The notes under the pieces are model-generated. The model saw only the letters and a list, made by a program, of their open reading frames with translations, had not been told where the DNA came from and did no database searches. A stretch of DNA of 16,466 nucleotides from Pseudomonadota bacterium (lineage in GTDB: Bacteria > Pseudomonadota > Gammaproteobacteria > Burkholderiales > Burkholderiaceae_D). This document shows positions 7,184 to 13,596 of the stretch, piece by piece. The stretch's first letter is position 1. Each line of letters starts with the position of its first letter. The translations under genes and the position numbers were made by a program. The DNA lies in NCBI GenBank assembly GCA_023422955.1, contig JAFAGG010000007.1:1-16466 (forward strand), in the 5' to 3' direction.

Positions 7184-7894
7184 ATGACTGACTTTTCCGG
7201 CGCACTTGTGCTTTTTAGCGGCGGGCAGGATTCCACTACCTGCCTGGCCTGGGCACTCGCCCGCTATTCCAAAGTAGAAACCATAGGCTTCGATTACGGC
7301 CAGCGGCATGCCGTAGAGCTGCAGGTACGCCCTGTGGTGCTGCAAGCCGTGCGCGCACTCTCACCACAATGGGATGCGCGGCTGGGTGACGATCACATGA
7401 TCGACTTGAGCTTGCTCGGCCATATTTCCTCATCGGCTCTGACCGACGATGTTGCCATCGCCATGCAGCAGAATGGCTTGCCCAACACCTTCGTGCCGGG
7501 ACGCAATCTGCTCTTCATGATGGTGGCGGCTGCGCTGGCTTATCGCCGTGGACTCGACGTGCTGGTAGGCGGCATGTGCGAAACCGATTATTCCGGTTAT
7601 CCGGATTGCCGCAACGACACCATGCAGGCGCTGGAGACTACACTCAACCTCGGCATGGCAAACCGGTTCAAGCTGGAAACGCCATTGATGTGGCTGGACA
7701 AGGCCGACACCTGGCAGCTTGCGCAGGAGCTTGGCGGCCAAGCGCTGGTAGAACTGATCCGCACCGACACCCACACCTGTTATCTCGGCGACCGCTCGCA
7801 GTTGCACGACTGGGGTTATGGTTGCGGCACTTGCCCCGCCTGCGAATTAAGAGAAAAAGGCTTTCGGCAATTCACCGCCAGGCAAGCTCGATAA
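7184..7894 (+). CDS. queC: 7-cyano-7-deazaguanine synthase QueC
   Basis: QueC makes preQ0 from 7-carboxy-7-deazaguanine, ammonia and ATP, a step of the queuosine tRNA-modification pathway, in the cytoplasm. The 236-residue protein has the ATP-pyrophosphatase loop SGGQDSTT (residues 12-19) and the substrate region GFDYGQRH. Four zinc-binding cysteines near the C-terminus are intact: Cys199 in CYLG, then Cys214, Cys217 and Cys220 in CGTCPAC. The start is ATG 7184, which gives the family N-terminus; a longer open frame from 7067 overlaps DUF3108 and is not family sequence. It follows the DUF3108 gene by 14 bp. Other preQ0 genes (queD, queE) are not in the window, so the pathway is dispersed. Confidence 0.95.
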   Translation: MTDFSGALVLFSGGQDSTTCLAWALARYSKVETIGFDYGQRHAVELQVRPVVLQAVRALSPQWDARLGDDHMIDLSLLGHISSSALTDDVAIAMQQNGLPNTFVPGRNLLFMMVAAALAYRRGLDVLVGGMCETDYSGYPDCRNDTMQALETTLNLGMANRFKLETPLMWLDKADTWQLAQELGGQALVELIRTDTHTCYLGDRSQLHDWGYGCGTCPACELREKGFRQFTARQAR

Positions 7895-8002
7895 ACCTCT
7901 CATGGGCACAAGCATCTAACAAGGTAGCAACACGACGGCACTGCCCCACACGATGTTCAAGCGTATTCGATACGAAGACTCAACTTTATTGAAAGGTAGC
8001 GC

Positions 8003-8611
8003 ATGAAACTCTATTACGCTCCCGGCGCCTGCTCACTGGCGCCCCATATCATCGCCCAGGAAGCCGGCCTGAAAATTGATCTGATCAAGGTCGATATTCC
8101 GAACAAGAAAACCGAGCACGGCGACGATTTCTGGAAAATCAATCCCAAGGGATATGTGCCTGCGCTGGCGCTGGATAATGGTGAAGTGCTGACAGAAGTC
8201 GGTGTCGTGTGCCAATACCTTGCTGATCAAAAGCCTGAGAGCGGCCTGGCCTCACCCTTTGGCTCTTTGCAGCGCTACCATGAAATGTCGGCCATTAACT
8301 TTGCCGCCACCGAAGTACACAAACAAATCGGCGCGCTGTTTAATCCGACACTGACGCCGGAGATGAAGGCAGTCCAGAAAGCCACGATTGCGCGCCGGCT
8401 GAAATCGCTAGAGCAAATGCTGGAAGGGAAGTCCTATGTGATGGGCGATCGCTTCACGATTGCAGATGCCTACCTGTTCACCGCCCTGAACTGGACTCGC
8501 CTGCACGATATCCCACTTGACGGCTATCCCACCATTCAAAGCTTCATGCAACGGGTTGGCGAGCGCGAAAAGGTCAGACAAGCAATGACAGCAGAAGGCT
8601 TGATCAATTAA
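8003..8611 (+). CDS. Beta-class glutathione S-transferase
   Basis: The 202-residue protein has the GST thioredoxin-like N-domain (MKLYYAPGACSLAPHI) with Cys10 at the position used by beta-class bacterial GSTs, the cis-proline region GYVPAL, then TEVGVVCQYLAD, and an all-alpha C-domain with the N-capping motif FTIADAYLF. It conjugates or deglutathionylates substrates in the cytoplasm; the physiological substrate is unknown. AAAGG (7992-7996) sits 6 bases before the ATG. The gene stands alone between queC and tRNA-Asn. A 7-bp inverted repeat (CCATCGG 8614-8620 and CCGATGG 8661-8667) follows the stop with a long spacer; no clear terminator is seen. Confidence 0.92.
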   Translation: MKLYYAPGACSLAPHIIAQEAGLKIDLIKVDIPNKKTEHGDDFWKINPKGYVPALALDNGEVLTEVGVVCQYLADQKPESGLASPFGSLQRYHEMSAINFAATEVHKQIGALFNPTLTPEMKAVQKATIARRLKSLEQMLEGKSYVMGDRFTIADAYLFTALNWTRLHDIPLDGYPTIQSFMQRVGEREKVRQAMTAEGLIN

Positions 8612-8684
8612 TTCCATCGGCAAGCACTGGACACTTGTACGCTGCATAAAAAACAGAAGCCCGATGGTAGTCCGTTTTTATGCC

Positions 8685-8705
8685 GGAATGCGGAATGCGG
8701 AATGC
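8685..8705. repeat. Three tandem copies of GGAATGC
   Basis: The heptamer GGAATGC occurs three times head to tail without a mismatch, then continues with GG. It lies about 50 bp upstream of the tRNA-Asn -35 box. No function is evident; a slippage-prone microsatellite is the simplest reading. Confidence 0.8.
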
Positions 8706-8756
8706 GGCACATCATCAAGTCCGAAGAAAGAAAACAAGGAATCTTGCGGAAGTATT

Positions 8757-8786
8757 TTGACGGATACGCACCGCTTGCCCTATAAT
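8757..8786 (+). promoter_or_regulatory. Sigma-70 promoter of tRNA-Asn
   Basis: TTGACG (8757-8762) and a perfect TATAAT (8781-8786) are 18 bp apart. Transcription would begin about 8 bases before the tRNA, as is typical for tRNA genes. Confidence 0.85.
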
Positions 8787-8800
8787 TGCCGCCACTCCAT

Positions 8801-8876
8801 TCCCTGATAGCTCAGTCGGTAGAGCGACGGACTGTTAATCCGCAGGTCCCTGGTTCGAGTCCAGGTCGGGGAGCCA
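8801..8876 (+). tRNA. tRNA-Asn (anticodon GTT)
   Basis: The 76-base gene folds into a full cloverleaf: acceptor TCCCTGA with TCGGGGA (one T·G pair), D-arm GCTC/GAGC around AGTCGGTA, anticodon loop CTGTTAA with GTT at 8834-8836, and T-arm CCTGG/CCAGG with TTCGAGT. The 3' CCA is encoded. The anticodon stem has an A·C mismatch at 27-43. GTT is also a target for queuosine modification, which links it loosely to queC nearby. It has its own promoter and terminator. Confidence 0.97.
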
Positions 8877-8884
8877 CAGAATGC

Positions 8885-8918
8885 AAGGGCCTAGTCGCAG
8901 GACTAGGCCTTTTTATTT
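8885..8918 (+). terminator. Rho-independent terminator of tRNA-Asn
   Basis: A perfect 9-bp stem GGCCTAGTC/GACTAGGCC with a GCAG loop (8888-8909) is followed by TTTTTATTT. It begins 11 bases after the CCA end. Confidence 0.95.
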
Positions 8919-9045
8919 CTTTCTCATAAGGCAGCCCTTGAACAGGATGCCTGGGCTTTGTGCCTGTGCCAGAGTGCAGCGCCCCAAGGCATGTCCTGCG
9001 CACAGCTGCAAACAAATAGATGGCCGGACAATCTCGTCCATGTTT

Positions 9046-9074
9046 CTGACCGGTCACATCCAGTCGCGTACAAT
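9046..9074 (+). promoter_or_regulatory. Probable promoter of the Mrr-like protein gene
   Basis: CTGACC (9046-9051) and TACAAT (9069-9074) are 17 bp apart, giving a leader of about 68 nt before ATG 9149. Confidence 0.55.
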
Positions 9075-9148
9075 ACCCGCGATGTCCGCCCAGTCTTGCG
9101 TGATGGCTCACCCTCCTTGAACATGCTCTTGATACCCTTCACATCGCA

Positions 9149-9715
9149 ATGAAAAAGAAGCAAAAGCAAACCTTATTCGACCTCCTGGTAGTGCAGCCCT
9201 GGTGGGTCAGCATGATTGCCGCCATGCTGATCACTCTGGGAGTGGGGGCCTTATTCCCGCAAGATAAAAAGATATTCGGCGTAGCGGCCGGCATTCCCTT
9301 TTTCATTATTGGCATCATTGCAGCCTGGCGCCAATGGACAGTTCCAAGCTCCGCCAAGCTCACCGCGATTCACGAAAAAGTGGCGAACATGAACTGGCCG
9401 GAATTTTCCGACTATCTCACGCGCGCACTGCAAAGTAAGGGCTATGAAGTGAAGCCCTATGAAGGCAAGGGTGCCGATTTTGAAATCATCAAGCCTGGCA
9501 ACCACATGCTGCTGAGCTGCAAGCGCTGGAAAGCGGCCAATCTCGGCGTGGAGCCTCTGCGGGAATTGCAGGCGGCCGCGGAGAAAGAAGCCTTGTCTGC
9601 GATGTGCATGACTACGGCGAAAATCTCGCCGGCCGCCTTCACCTATGCAGCCAACGAGCGCATCGACCTGATGGATGCGGATGGCATGGTTCTGCTGCTG
9701 GCAAACGCAAAATAA
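9149..9715 (+). CDS. Membrane-anchored restriction-endonuclease-fold (Mrr-like) protein
   Basis: The 188-residue protein has two predicted membrane helices (about residues 18-36 and 42-60) followed by a cytoplasmic domain of the PD-(D/E)xK fold resembling Mrr_cat. The domain opens with MNWPEFSDYLTRALQSKGYEV, and the putative active site comprises Asp110 in KGADFEII and Lys125 in LLSCKRWKA, followed by LGVEPLREL. The middle residue, usually Glu or Gln two before the Lys, is Ser123 here. No methylase or specificity subunit is nearby, so it is not a classical restriction system; similar orphan membrane-bound forms occur in Burkholderiales as I recall, with unknown role. Catalytic activity is uncertain. 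A likely promoter lies at 9046-9074; no good ribosome-binding site precedes the ATG. Confidence 0.8.
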   Translation: MKKKQKQTLFDLLVVQPWWVSMIAAMLITLGVGALFPQDKKIFGVAAGIPFFIIGIIAAWRQWTVPSSAKLTAIHEKVANMNWPEFSDYLTRALQSKGYEVKPYEGKGADFEIIKPGNHMLLSCKRWKAANLGVEPLRELQAAAEKEALSAMCMTTAKISPAAFTYAANERIDLMDADGMVLLLANAK

Positions 9716-10063
9716 ATCTTGCGCTACATGCGCTGATTGCTTTACCAAAGAACCTTATCAAGCCTGGAATGGGAATATGCATGGCATGCTCGCCCTGCAT
9801 CATTTCATACGAGCCTTTACTCTTGGATGACCAAGTCCCTCCGCCATCCCGCTATCCCGCAAGCTTTGCTTTACCTCTTATGCTTAAGCTCACTCTGAGC
9901 AGTTGGATCTGCAGGCAAGCACCCGTGCCGCTACAATAGCGATAGGCGTTGTCCTTACGAGAGCCCGTTTTCATGCCGGGCCATGCCAGCTTGAAACGCA
10001 CCGCATTGCCTCCCAGCGCAGTATTTATGTAATGCCAAGACCAAGAGCCAACTGCAAAACCCT
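9716..10063. other. 348-bp intergenic region with one promoter-like box
   Basis: No gene is supported here. A TACAAT -10-like box at 9932-9937 lacks a convincing -35 (CTGCAG at 17 bp) but would give the nucleotidase gene a leader of about 120 nt. A small GCCCG/CGGGC hairpin (9963-9981) lies in that leader. A plus-strand frame from 9769 (MGICMACSPC, about 56 codons to 9939) has no ribosome-binding site or recognisable domain. Confidence 0.45.
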
Positions 10064-10555
10064 ATGAGCCCGCATCCAAAACTACAGGTTTATCTCGACC
10101 TGGATGGTGTTTTTGCTGATTTTGCCAAAAGAGTGAAGCATCTGACCGGCAAGCATCCAGATCACTTGGACAAGAACCGCCTATGGCGCATTATCAACAT
10201 GGATAAACGCTTCTTCGCGGAACTGGAATTGATTGAAGGTTGCATGGCCTTGTGGGAAGCCACCAAGGACCTGGAACCCATTTTTTTGACCGGCGCCCCT
10301 TCTACCCCGGTTTTCCATGAACAAAAAAAAGAATGGGTAGCCCGCATTTTCGGACCGGAATTCACCGTCCATGTCGTACCACGCAAACTCAAGCAGGAAT
10401 ACAGCGGGCCAGGCAAGGTGCTGATCGATGATATGCAAGAAAACATCGATCAATGGAATGCTAGAGGGGGACACGGAATATTGCATACCGGGGACCATGC
10501 CTCGACGGTCCATGCCTTGAATGAACTACTGGAAATTTACAGATCGGAAAAATAG
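10064..10555 (+). CDS. HAD-superfamily 5'-nucleotidase-like phosphatase
   Basis: The 163-residue protein has the three HAD catalytic motifs in order: motif I YLDLDGVFADF with nucleophile Asp12 and acid/base Asp14; motif II Thr76 in FLTGAP; motif III Lys (Lys108 or Lys110 in PRKLKQEYS) with motif IV VLIDDMQENI (Asp122, Asp123). The size and the DLDGVFADF start resemble 5'(3')-deoxyribonucleotidases of the NT5C family and related phage or bacterial phosphatases, which dephosphorylate nucleoside monophosphates. The substrate is not fixed by the sequence. No signal peptide is present, so it acts in the cytoplasm. It stands alone and converges with a small minus-strand gene; the 84-bp gap holds two small dyads (GCCGG/CCGGC and ACGGG/CCCGT) without T-tracts. 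Confidence 0.85.
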   Translation: MSPHPKLQVYLDLDGVFADFAKRVKHLTGKHPDHLDKNRLWRIINMDKRFFAELELIEGCMALWEATKDLEPIFLTGAPSTPVFHEQKKEWVARIFGPEFTVHVVPRKLKQEYSGPGKVLIDDMQENIDQWNARGGHGILHTGDHASTVHALNELLEIYRSEK

Positions 10556-10639
10556 GGGAGGAAGCTTGCCGGTTCATTGCCGGCACGGGAAGGGATCTCC
10601 CCGTCATTGATCACGCAGCAGCTTGTTAGCTTAAACGGA

Positions 10640-10798
10640 TTACTTGTCGCAGAAAAAGCATAGGGTGGAGTCGTACACTTTCTCCAGGTTGCCGTAAGAA
10701 AGGTAATCACCGTGCTCCATCGGTTTGACCAACAGCGTAGCAGCAATGAAAAACATTGCTCCTGTCGTCAGCATAATAACCATCCACACCAGTCTCAT
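10640..10798 (-). CDS. Small single-helix membrane protein ending in CFFC
   Basis: I do not recognise this family. The 52-residue frame starts MRLVWMVIMLTTG, has one hydrophobic helix (about residues 3-24), and a short tail of about 28 residues rich in aromatic and acidic residues that ends LCFFCDK, so a CxxC pair lies two residues from the C-terminus. With Arg2 at the front, the positive-inside rule is only weakly informative; a longer start at 10840 adds a basic segment (KRKRR) that would place the N-terminus inside and the CFFC tail in the periplasm. A good promoter (10854-10883) would start transcription near 10847, favouring ATG 10798 with a leader of about 50 nt. The CxxC could bind metal or be redox active; this is inference. 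Confidence 0.6.
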   Translation of the reverse strand: MRLVWMVIMLTTGAMFFIAATLLVKPMEHGDYLSYGNLEKVYDSTLCFFCDK

Positions 10799-10853
10799 TC
10801 TTCGCTTTCTCTTTATTTGAAGTAAGAACGTCTTCAGCATGTTGCGTTGAACG

Positions 10854-10883
10854 ATTGTATTTTCGGCATCTGCACTTTGTCTA
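10854..10883 (-). promoter_or_regulatory. Promoter of the CFFC mini-protein gene
   Basis: On the minus strand TAGACA (10883-10878) and TACAAT (10859-10854) are 18 bp apart, matching 5/6 and 5/6 of the consensus. This supports the small ORF downstream as real. Confidence 0.65.
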
Positions 10884-11148
10884 TTAAGAACGTCCTTTTT
10901 CAGAAAGAGGCGTGTCTAAAAACCACAATTTCATTCTTTCGAACCAGACATTCATGAAATAGCCTGGATCAGCCTCGCACTCAAAGCAGCGCTTTCAGAA
11001 GACCGCAAGTTGTAACGCGACGTAACTTCTCTCAACATAAAGACAAGTTTGTCGTTTAATTCACCCCACAACCAATAATGCAAATTTATAAAGATGTTGT
11101 TGCAGTTGTCGCGCCAGCGGCACGATGCGGGGAGGATGCAGTTACACC
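10884..11148. other. AT-rich divergent intergenic region
   Basis: This stretch separates the CFFC gene from the EF-hand gene and is visibly richer in A and T than its surroundings. Plus-strand -10-like sequences occur (AATAAT 11074-11079, TATAAA 11087-11092) without good -35 boxes. A minus-strand frame ending at 10952 (containing MLREVTSRYNLRSSESAAL) has no ribosome-binding site and is not called. The EF-hand leader ends with GGAGG at 11131-11135. Confidence 0.4.
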
Positions 11149-11466
11149 ATGTCGAAAAGAATGAATTACCTGTGGCCGATCGCGGCCGCATTGTTTATTG
11201 CTGCGCCCGCTCAGGCGGAAACTTGGGATCAGAAAGTGGACCGCCATTTTTCCCTGCTCGACACTGACGGCGACGGACAAATCAGCAAAGTTGAAGCAGC
11301 AGCCCATCCGCCCTTGTCGCGGCATTTCCGCGCGATGGACAAGAACAAGGATGGCGGCCTTTCCAAGTACGAACTGACGAGCTATCGAACAACGCCGCGC
11401 AATCGTTCACTGGCCAATGCCGAAGCCGATCCCGGCAAGCTGAAAACTACGGGAAGAGCGGAATAA
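11149..11466 (+). CDS. Secreted EF-hand calcium-binding protein
   Basis: The 105-residue protein has a signal peptide (MSKRMNYLWPIAAALFIAAP, cleavage near AQA-ET at 23-24) and two canonical EF-hand loops: DTDGDGQISKVE (38-49) and DKNKDGGLSKYE (64-75), each with Asp at 1, Asp/Asn at 3, Asp at 5, Gly at 6 and Glu at 12. It should bind calcium in the periplasm; its partner is unknown. Small two-EF-hand exported proteins are common in Betaproteobacteria. ATG 11149 is taken as start, with GGAGG 13 bases upstream; ATGs at 11125 and 11161 are alternatives. The gene is single and is followed by a hairpin terminator. Confidence 0.88.
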   Translation: MSKRMNYLWPIAAALFIAAPAQAETWDQKVDRHFSLLDTDGDGQISKVEAAAHPPLSRHFRAMDKNKDGGLSKYELTSYRTTPRNRSLANAEADPGKLKTTGRAE

Positions 11467-11470
11467 AACA

Positions 11471-11495
11471 CGGGGCAGTCGCCCCGATCTCTTTT
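11471..11495 (+). terminator. Probable terminator of the EF-hand gene
   Basis: CGGGGC-AGTC-GCCCCG (11471-11486) is a perfect 6-bp GC stem with a tetraloop, followed after ATC by TCTTTT. It lies 4 bases past the EF-hand stop. Confidence 0.75.
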
Positions 11496-11544
11496 GTTTC
11501 ATGATGGTGCAGTAGCAGCATGTAGTAGAAGTTCCCTCCGATTC

Positions 11545-11580
11545 CGGGTTCCGGGCGCAAGCTCGGAACCCGTCTTTTTT
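11545..11580 (+). terminator. Strong second plus-strand terminator with GNRA loop
   Basis: CGGGTTCCG (11545-11553) pairs perfectly with CGGAACCCG (11564-11572). The stem continues through a G·T, G-C and C-G to a GCAA tetraloop (11557-11560), making about 12 bp. It is followed by TCTTTTTT. It lacks a T-tract in the minus direction, so it does not serve cca. Confidence 0.85.
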
Positions 11581-11590
11581 CATCCCGCGT

Positions 11591-12748
11591 TTACTGCCCC
11601 ACCCTTTCGCTGCTGATGGCAATCGCGTCTATGCGAGCCTGGCGCACAGCCTGCGCTATGCGTTGCGGCTGCCCTGGATAGCGCGCTGCGATGTCTGCCG
11701 CAATCTCCCCTGCCGCCACCTGAAGCGCGGCTGAGAGACGGGCTTCAAGGTAGGCTATTCGATCAGGAGCCGCCTGTTCCTGTACCGTATCGATGCATTC
11801 CATCGCCTGCAACAGGTCGATGAAGCGTTGCGGCTTGCGATAGGCATCGCAGCGCTGCAGCAAGTCCGCGATCGCCTCCGGTGGCAAGTTCATGGCATTT
11901 CCGAGCACGTCTTTTTCTCTGGCCGTCATTACCGCCAGATCACGGCATTCGTTTGGCACGCGCAGACGCCGGCAGGCGGAGTCCACTGCTTTACCCATGT
12001 CATGCATCAGCGCTGCAACGCGAACAGGCAGAGCGTGCTGCCTGTTCGCAGCCATATCCACTGCCGCCATGGCCACCTCACCCGCCGGGCGCCCGTGGAC
12101 ATTCGACTGCCCCCACAATGCCGCCAGCTCCGGAACGATACGCTGCAGCGCATTGCATTCACGCAGCACTGCAAACATGCGCGAGGGCTGGGCTTCCATC
12201 AGCCCGCGCGCCATTTCCTGCCACACCCGTTCCGGCACCAGCGCATCGACTTCGCCTGCCTGCACCATACGCCGCATCAGGGACATCGTTTCCGGCGCGA
12301 TGGAAAACTCGGTGAAGCGCGCCGCAAAACGCGCGACGCGAAGAATGCGTACCGGATCTTCTTCAAATGCATCGGATACGTGGCGAAAAATCCTGGCTTG
12401 CAAATCCTGCTGGCCACCAAAAGGATCGATCAATCCACCATCCTCGGCGCGCGCCATCGCATTGATGGTGAGGTCGCGTCGCGCCAGATCCTGCTCCAGC
12501 GTGATGCTGCGGTCCGCATGGAATACAAACCCCTGGTAACCGGGAGCGGTCTTGCGCTCGGTGCGTGCGAGCGCATACTCCTCATGCGTTTGCGGATGAA
12601 GGAATACCGGAAAATCCTTGCCGACCGGCGTAAAGCCGCGCGCCACCATATCATCAGGCGTCGCGCCGACCACAACATGATCGCGATCCTGCACCGGCAA
12701 GCCGAGCAAGTCATCGCGCACCGCGCCGCCGACGATATAGGTTTTCAT
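11591..12748 (-). CDS. cca: CCA tRNA nucleotidyltransferase with a reduced HD domain
   Basis: This class II nucleotidyltransferase adds or repairs the 3' CCA of tRNAs without a template. From ATG 12748 (AAGGA about 11 bases upstream) it has 385 residues. The catalytic head is intact: GGAVRD (7-12), the metal-binding DxD (Asp21, Asp23) in QDRDHVVVG, the nearly invariant DFPVFLHPQTHEEYALARTE, RRDLTINAMA, and EDPVRILRVARFAARF. Compared with E. coli Cca (412 residues), whose HD domain has 2',3'-cyclic phosphodiesterase, 2'-nucleotidase and phosphatase activity, the HD pair (MHDMGK) remains. However, about 20 residues after it, including the His-His segment, are missing, and two further His positions are changed. 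CCA addition should work; the HD activities probably do not. It lies 14 bp after a GST gene. Confidence 0.93.
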   Translation of the reverse strand: MKTYIVGGAVRDDLLGLPVQDRDHVVVGATPDDMVARGFTPVGKDFPVFLHPQTHEEYALARTERKTAPGYQGFVFHADRSITLEQDLARRDLTINAMARAEDGGLIDPFGGQQDLQARIFRHVSDAFEEDPVRILRVARFAARFTEFSIAPETMSLMRRMVQAGEVDALVPERVWQEMARGLMEAQPSRMFAVLRECNALQRIVPELAALWGQSNVHGRPAGEVAMAAVDMAANRQHALPVRVAALMHDMGKAVDSACRRLRVPNECRDLAVMTAREKDVLGNAMNLPPEAIADLLQRCDAYRKPQRFIDLLQAMECIDTVQEQAAPDRIAYLEARLSAALQVAAGEIAADIAARYPGQPQRIAQAVRQARIDAIAISSERVGQ

Positions 12749-12762
12749 GCCGAATGCATTCC

Positions 12763-13458
12763 TTATTCGGCCAGCACTTCGTACTTGGGTATGTGCTCCG
12801 TTTCGGCCGTAGCCTCCTCTACCCATTGCGCCACGGCGGGATGCCGTGCCACGCGGTCGCCATAGGCTTGCAGCGATGCATCCAGCGTGACGCCGTAGGT
12901 ACGGAAGCGCATGACTACCGGGGCGAAATAAGCGTCGGCAATAGAGAATTCGCCGAACAGGAAACGGTCGTAACCGAAACTGGCCAGGCAGGTTTCCCAT
13001 ATCGCGACTATGCGGCGAATCTCCGCCTGCGCCATCGCGCTGAATTCCCTTTGCGGAAACTGGGCGCGAATATTCATGGGCAGCGCTGCGCGCAAGGCGG
13101 CAAAACCGCCATGCATTTCACTGCAGATGCAACGTGCCATGGCCCTGGCCCGGCTGTCGTGCGGCCACATCGACTTGGTCGGATATTGCTCGGCCAAGTA
13201 CTCGCAAATGGCCAGCGAATCCCAGATCGCCATGCCGTCATCGATCAGTACCGGCACACGACCGGCTGGCGAATAACGCGCGATTTGCTCGCTGGTATCG
13301 GCACGATCAAGAGGGATGCAAATTTCCTGAAAGGGGATATCAAACGCCTTCATGGTCACCCCTACGCGCATAGACCACGAAGAGTAATTTTTATTGGCAA
13401 TCACCAGTTTCAGCAAAGGCTTTGATGAAATCGCGTCTGCAGTAGCGGTGCTGGACAT
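12763..13458 (-). CDS. Glutathione S-transferase family protein
   Basis: The 231-residue protein begins with ATG 13458, preceded by AAAGGG at 7 bases. After about 14 non-conserved residues the thioredoxin-like domain shows LVIANKNYSSWSMRVGV, where the Ser residues of SSWS include the likely glutathione-activating residue (not Cys), then AGRVPVLIDD with the cis-Pro, and IWDSLAICEYLAEQYP. The alpha-helical C-domain includes SIADAYFAPVVMRF. The substrate is unknown. The SSWSxR signature is seen in a GST subgroup widespread in Proteobacteria, including YfcF-like proteins. cca follows 14 bp downstream on the same strand, so they probably share a transcript, though no functional link is known. A longer frame upstream to 13566 is not family-like. 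Confidence 0.9.
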   Translation of the reverse strand: MSSTATADAISSKPLLKLVIANKNYSSWSMRVGVTMKAFDIPFQEICIPLDRADTSEQIARYSPAGRVPVLIDDGMAIWDSLAICEYLAEQYPTKSMWPHDSRARAMARCICSEMHGGFAALRAALPMNIRAQFPQREFSAMAQAEIRRIVAIWETCLASFGYDRFLFGEFSIADAYFAPVVMRFRTYGVTLDASLQAYGDRVARHPAVAQWVEEATAETEHIPKYEVLAE

Positions 13459-13596
13459 ATACAAGCCCTTTCTCGAAATTGGATAAACAGGCAGACGTGA
13501 ACCGCTCGCCTGCCTATGAAATGCATGGTAAAGGTCTTGCTGCGGCTTGGCAAACCGGAGCAACATTAGTTAACAATATTGGAGGAATGAAAGAAG

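Noticed and set aside
8801..9148. tRNA-Asn as an integration site for a genomic island
   Set aside because: No integrase, no repeat of the tRNA 3' end downstream in the window, and an intact terminator directly follows the tRNA.
9769..9939. Small plus-strand ORF beginning MGICMACSPC
   Set aside because: The cysteines are eye-catching, but there is no ribosome-binding site, no domain, and the frame simply continues an open shadow frame of the upstream gene.
10952..11191. Minus-strand frame containing MLREVTSRYNLRSSESAAL
   Set aside because: No ribosome-binding site, no family similarity, AT-rich codon use unlike its neighbours, and it runs into the EF-hand gene start.
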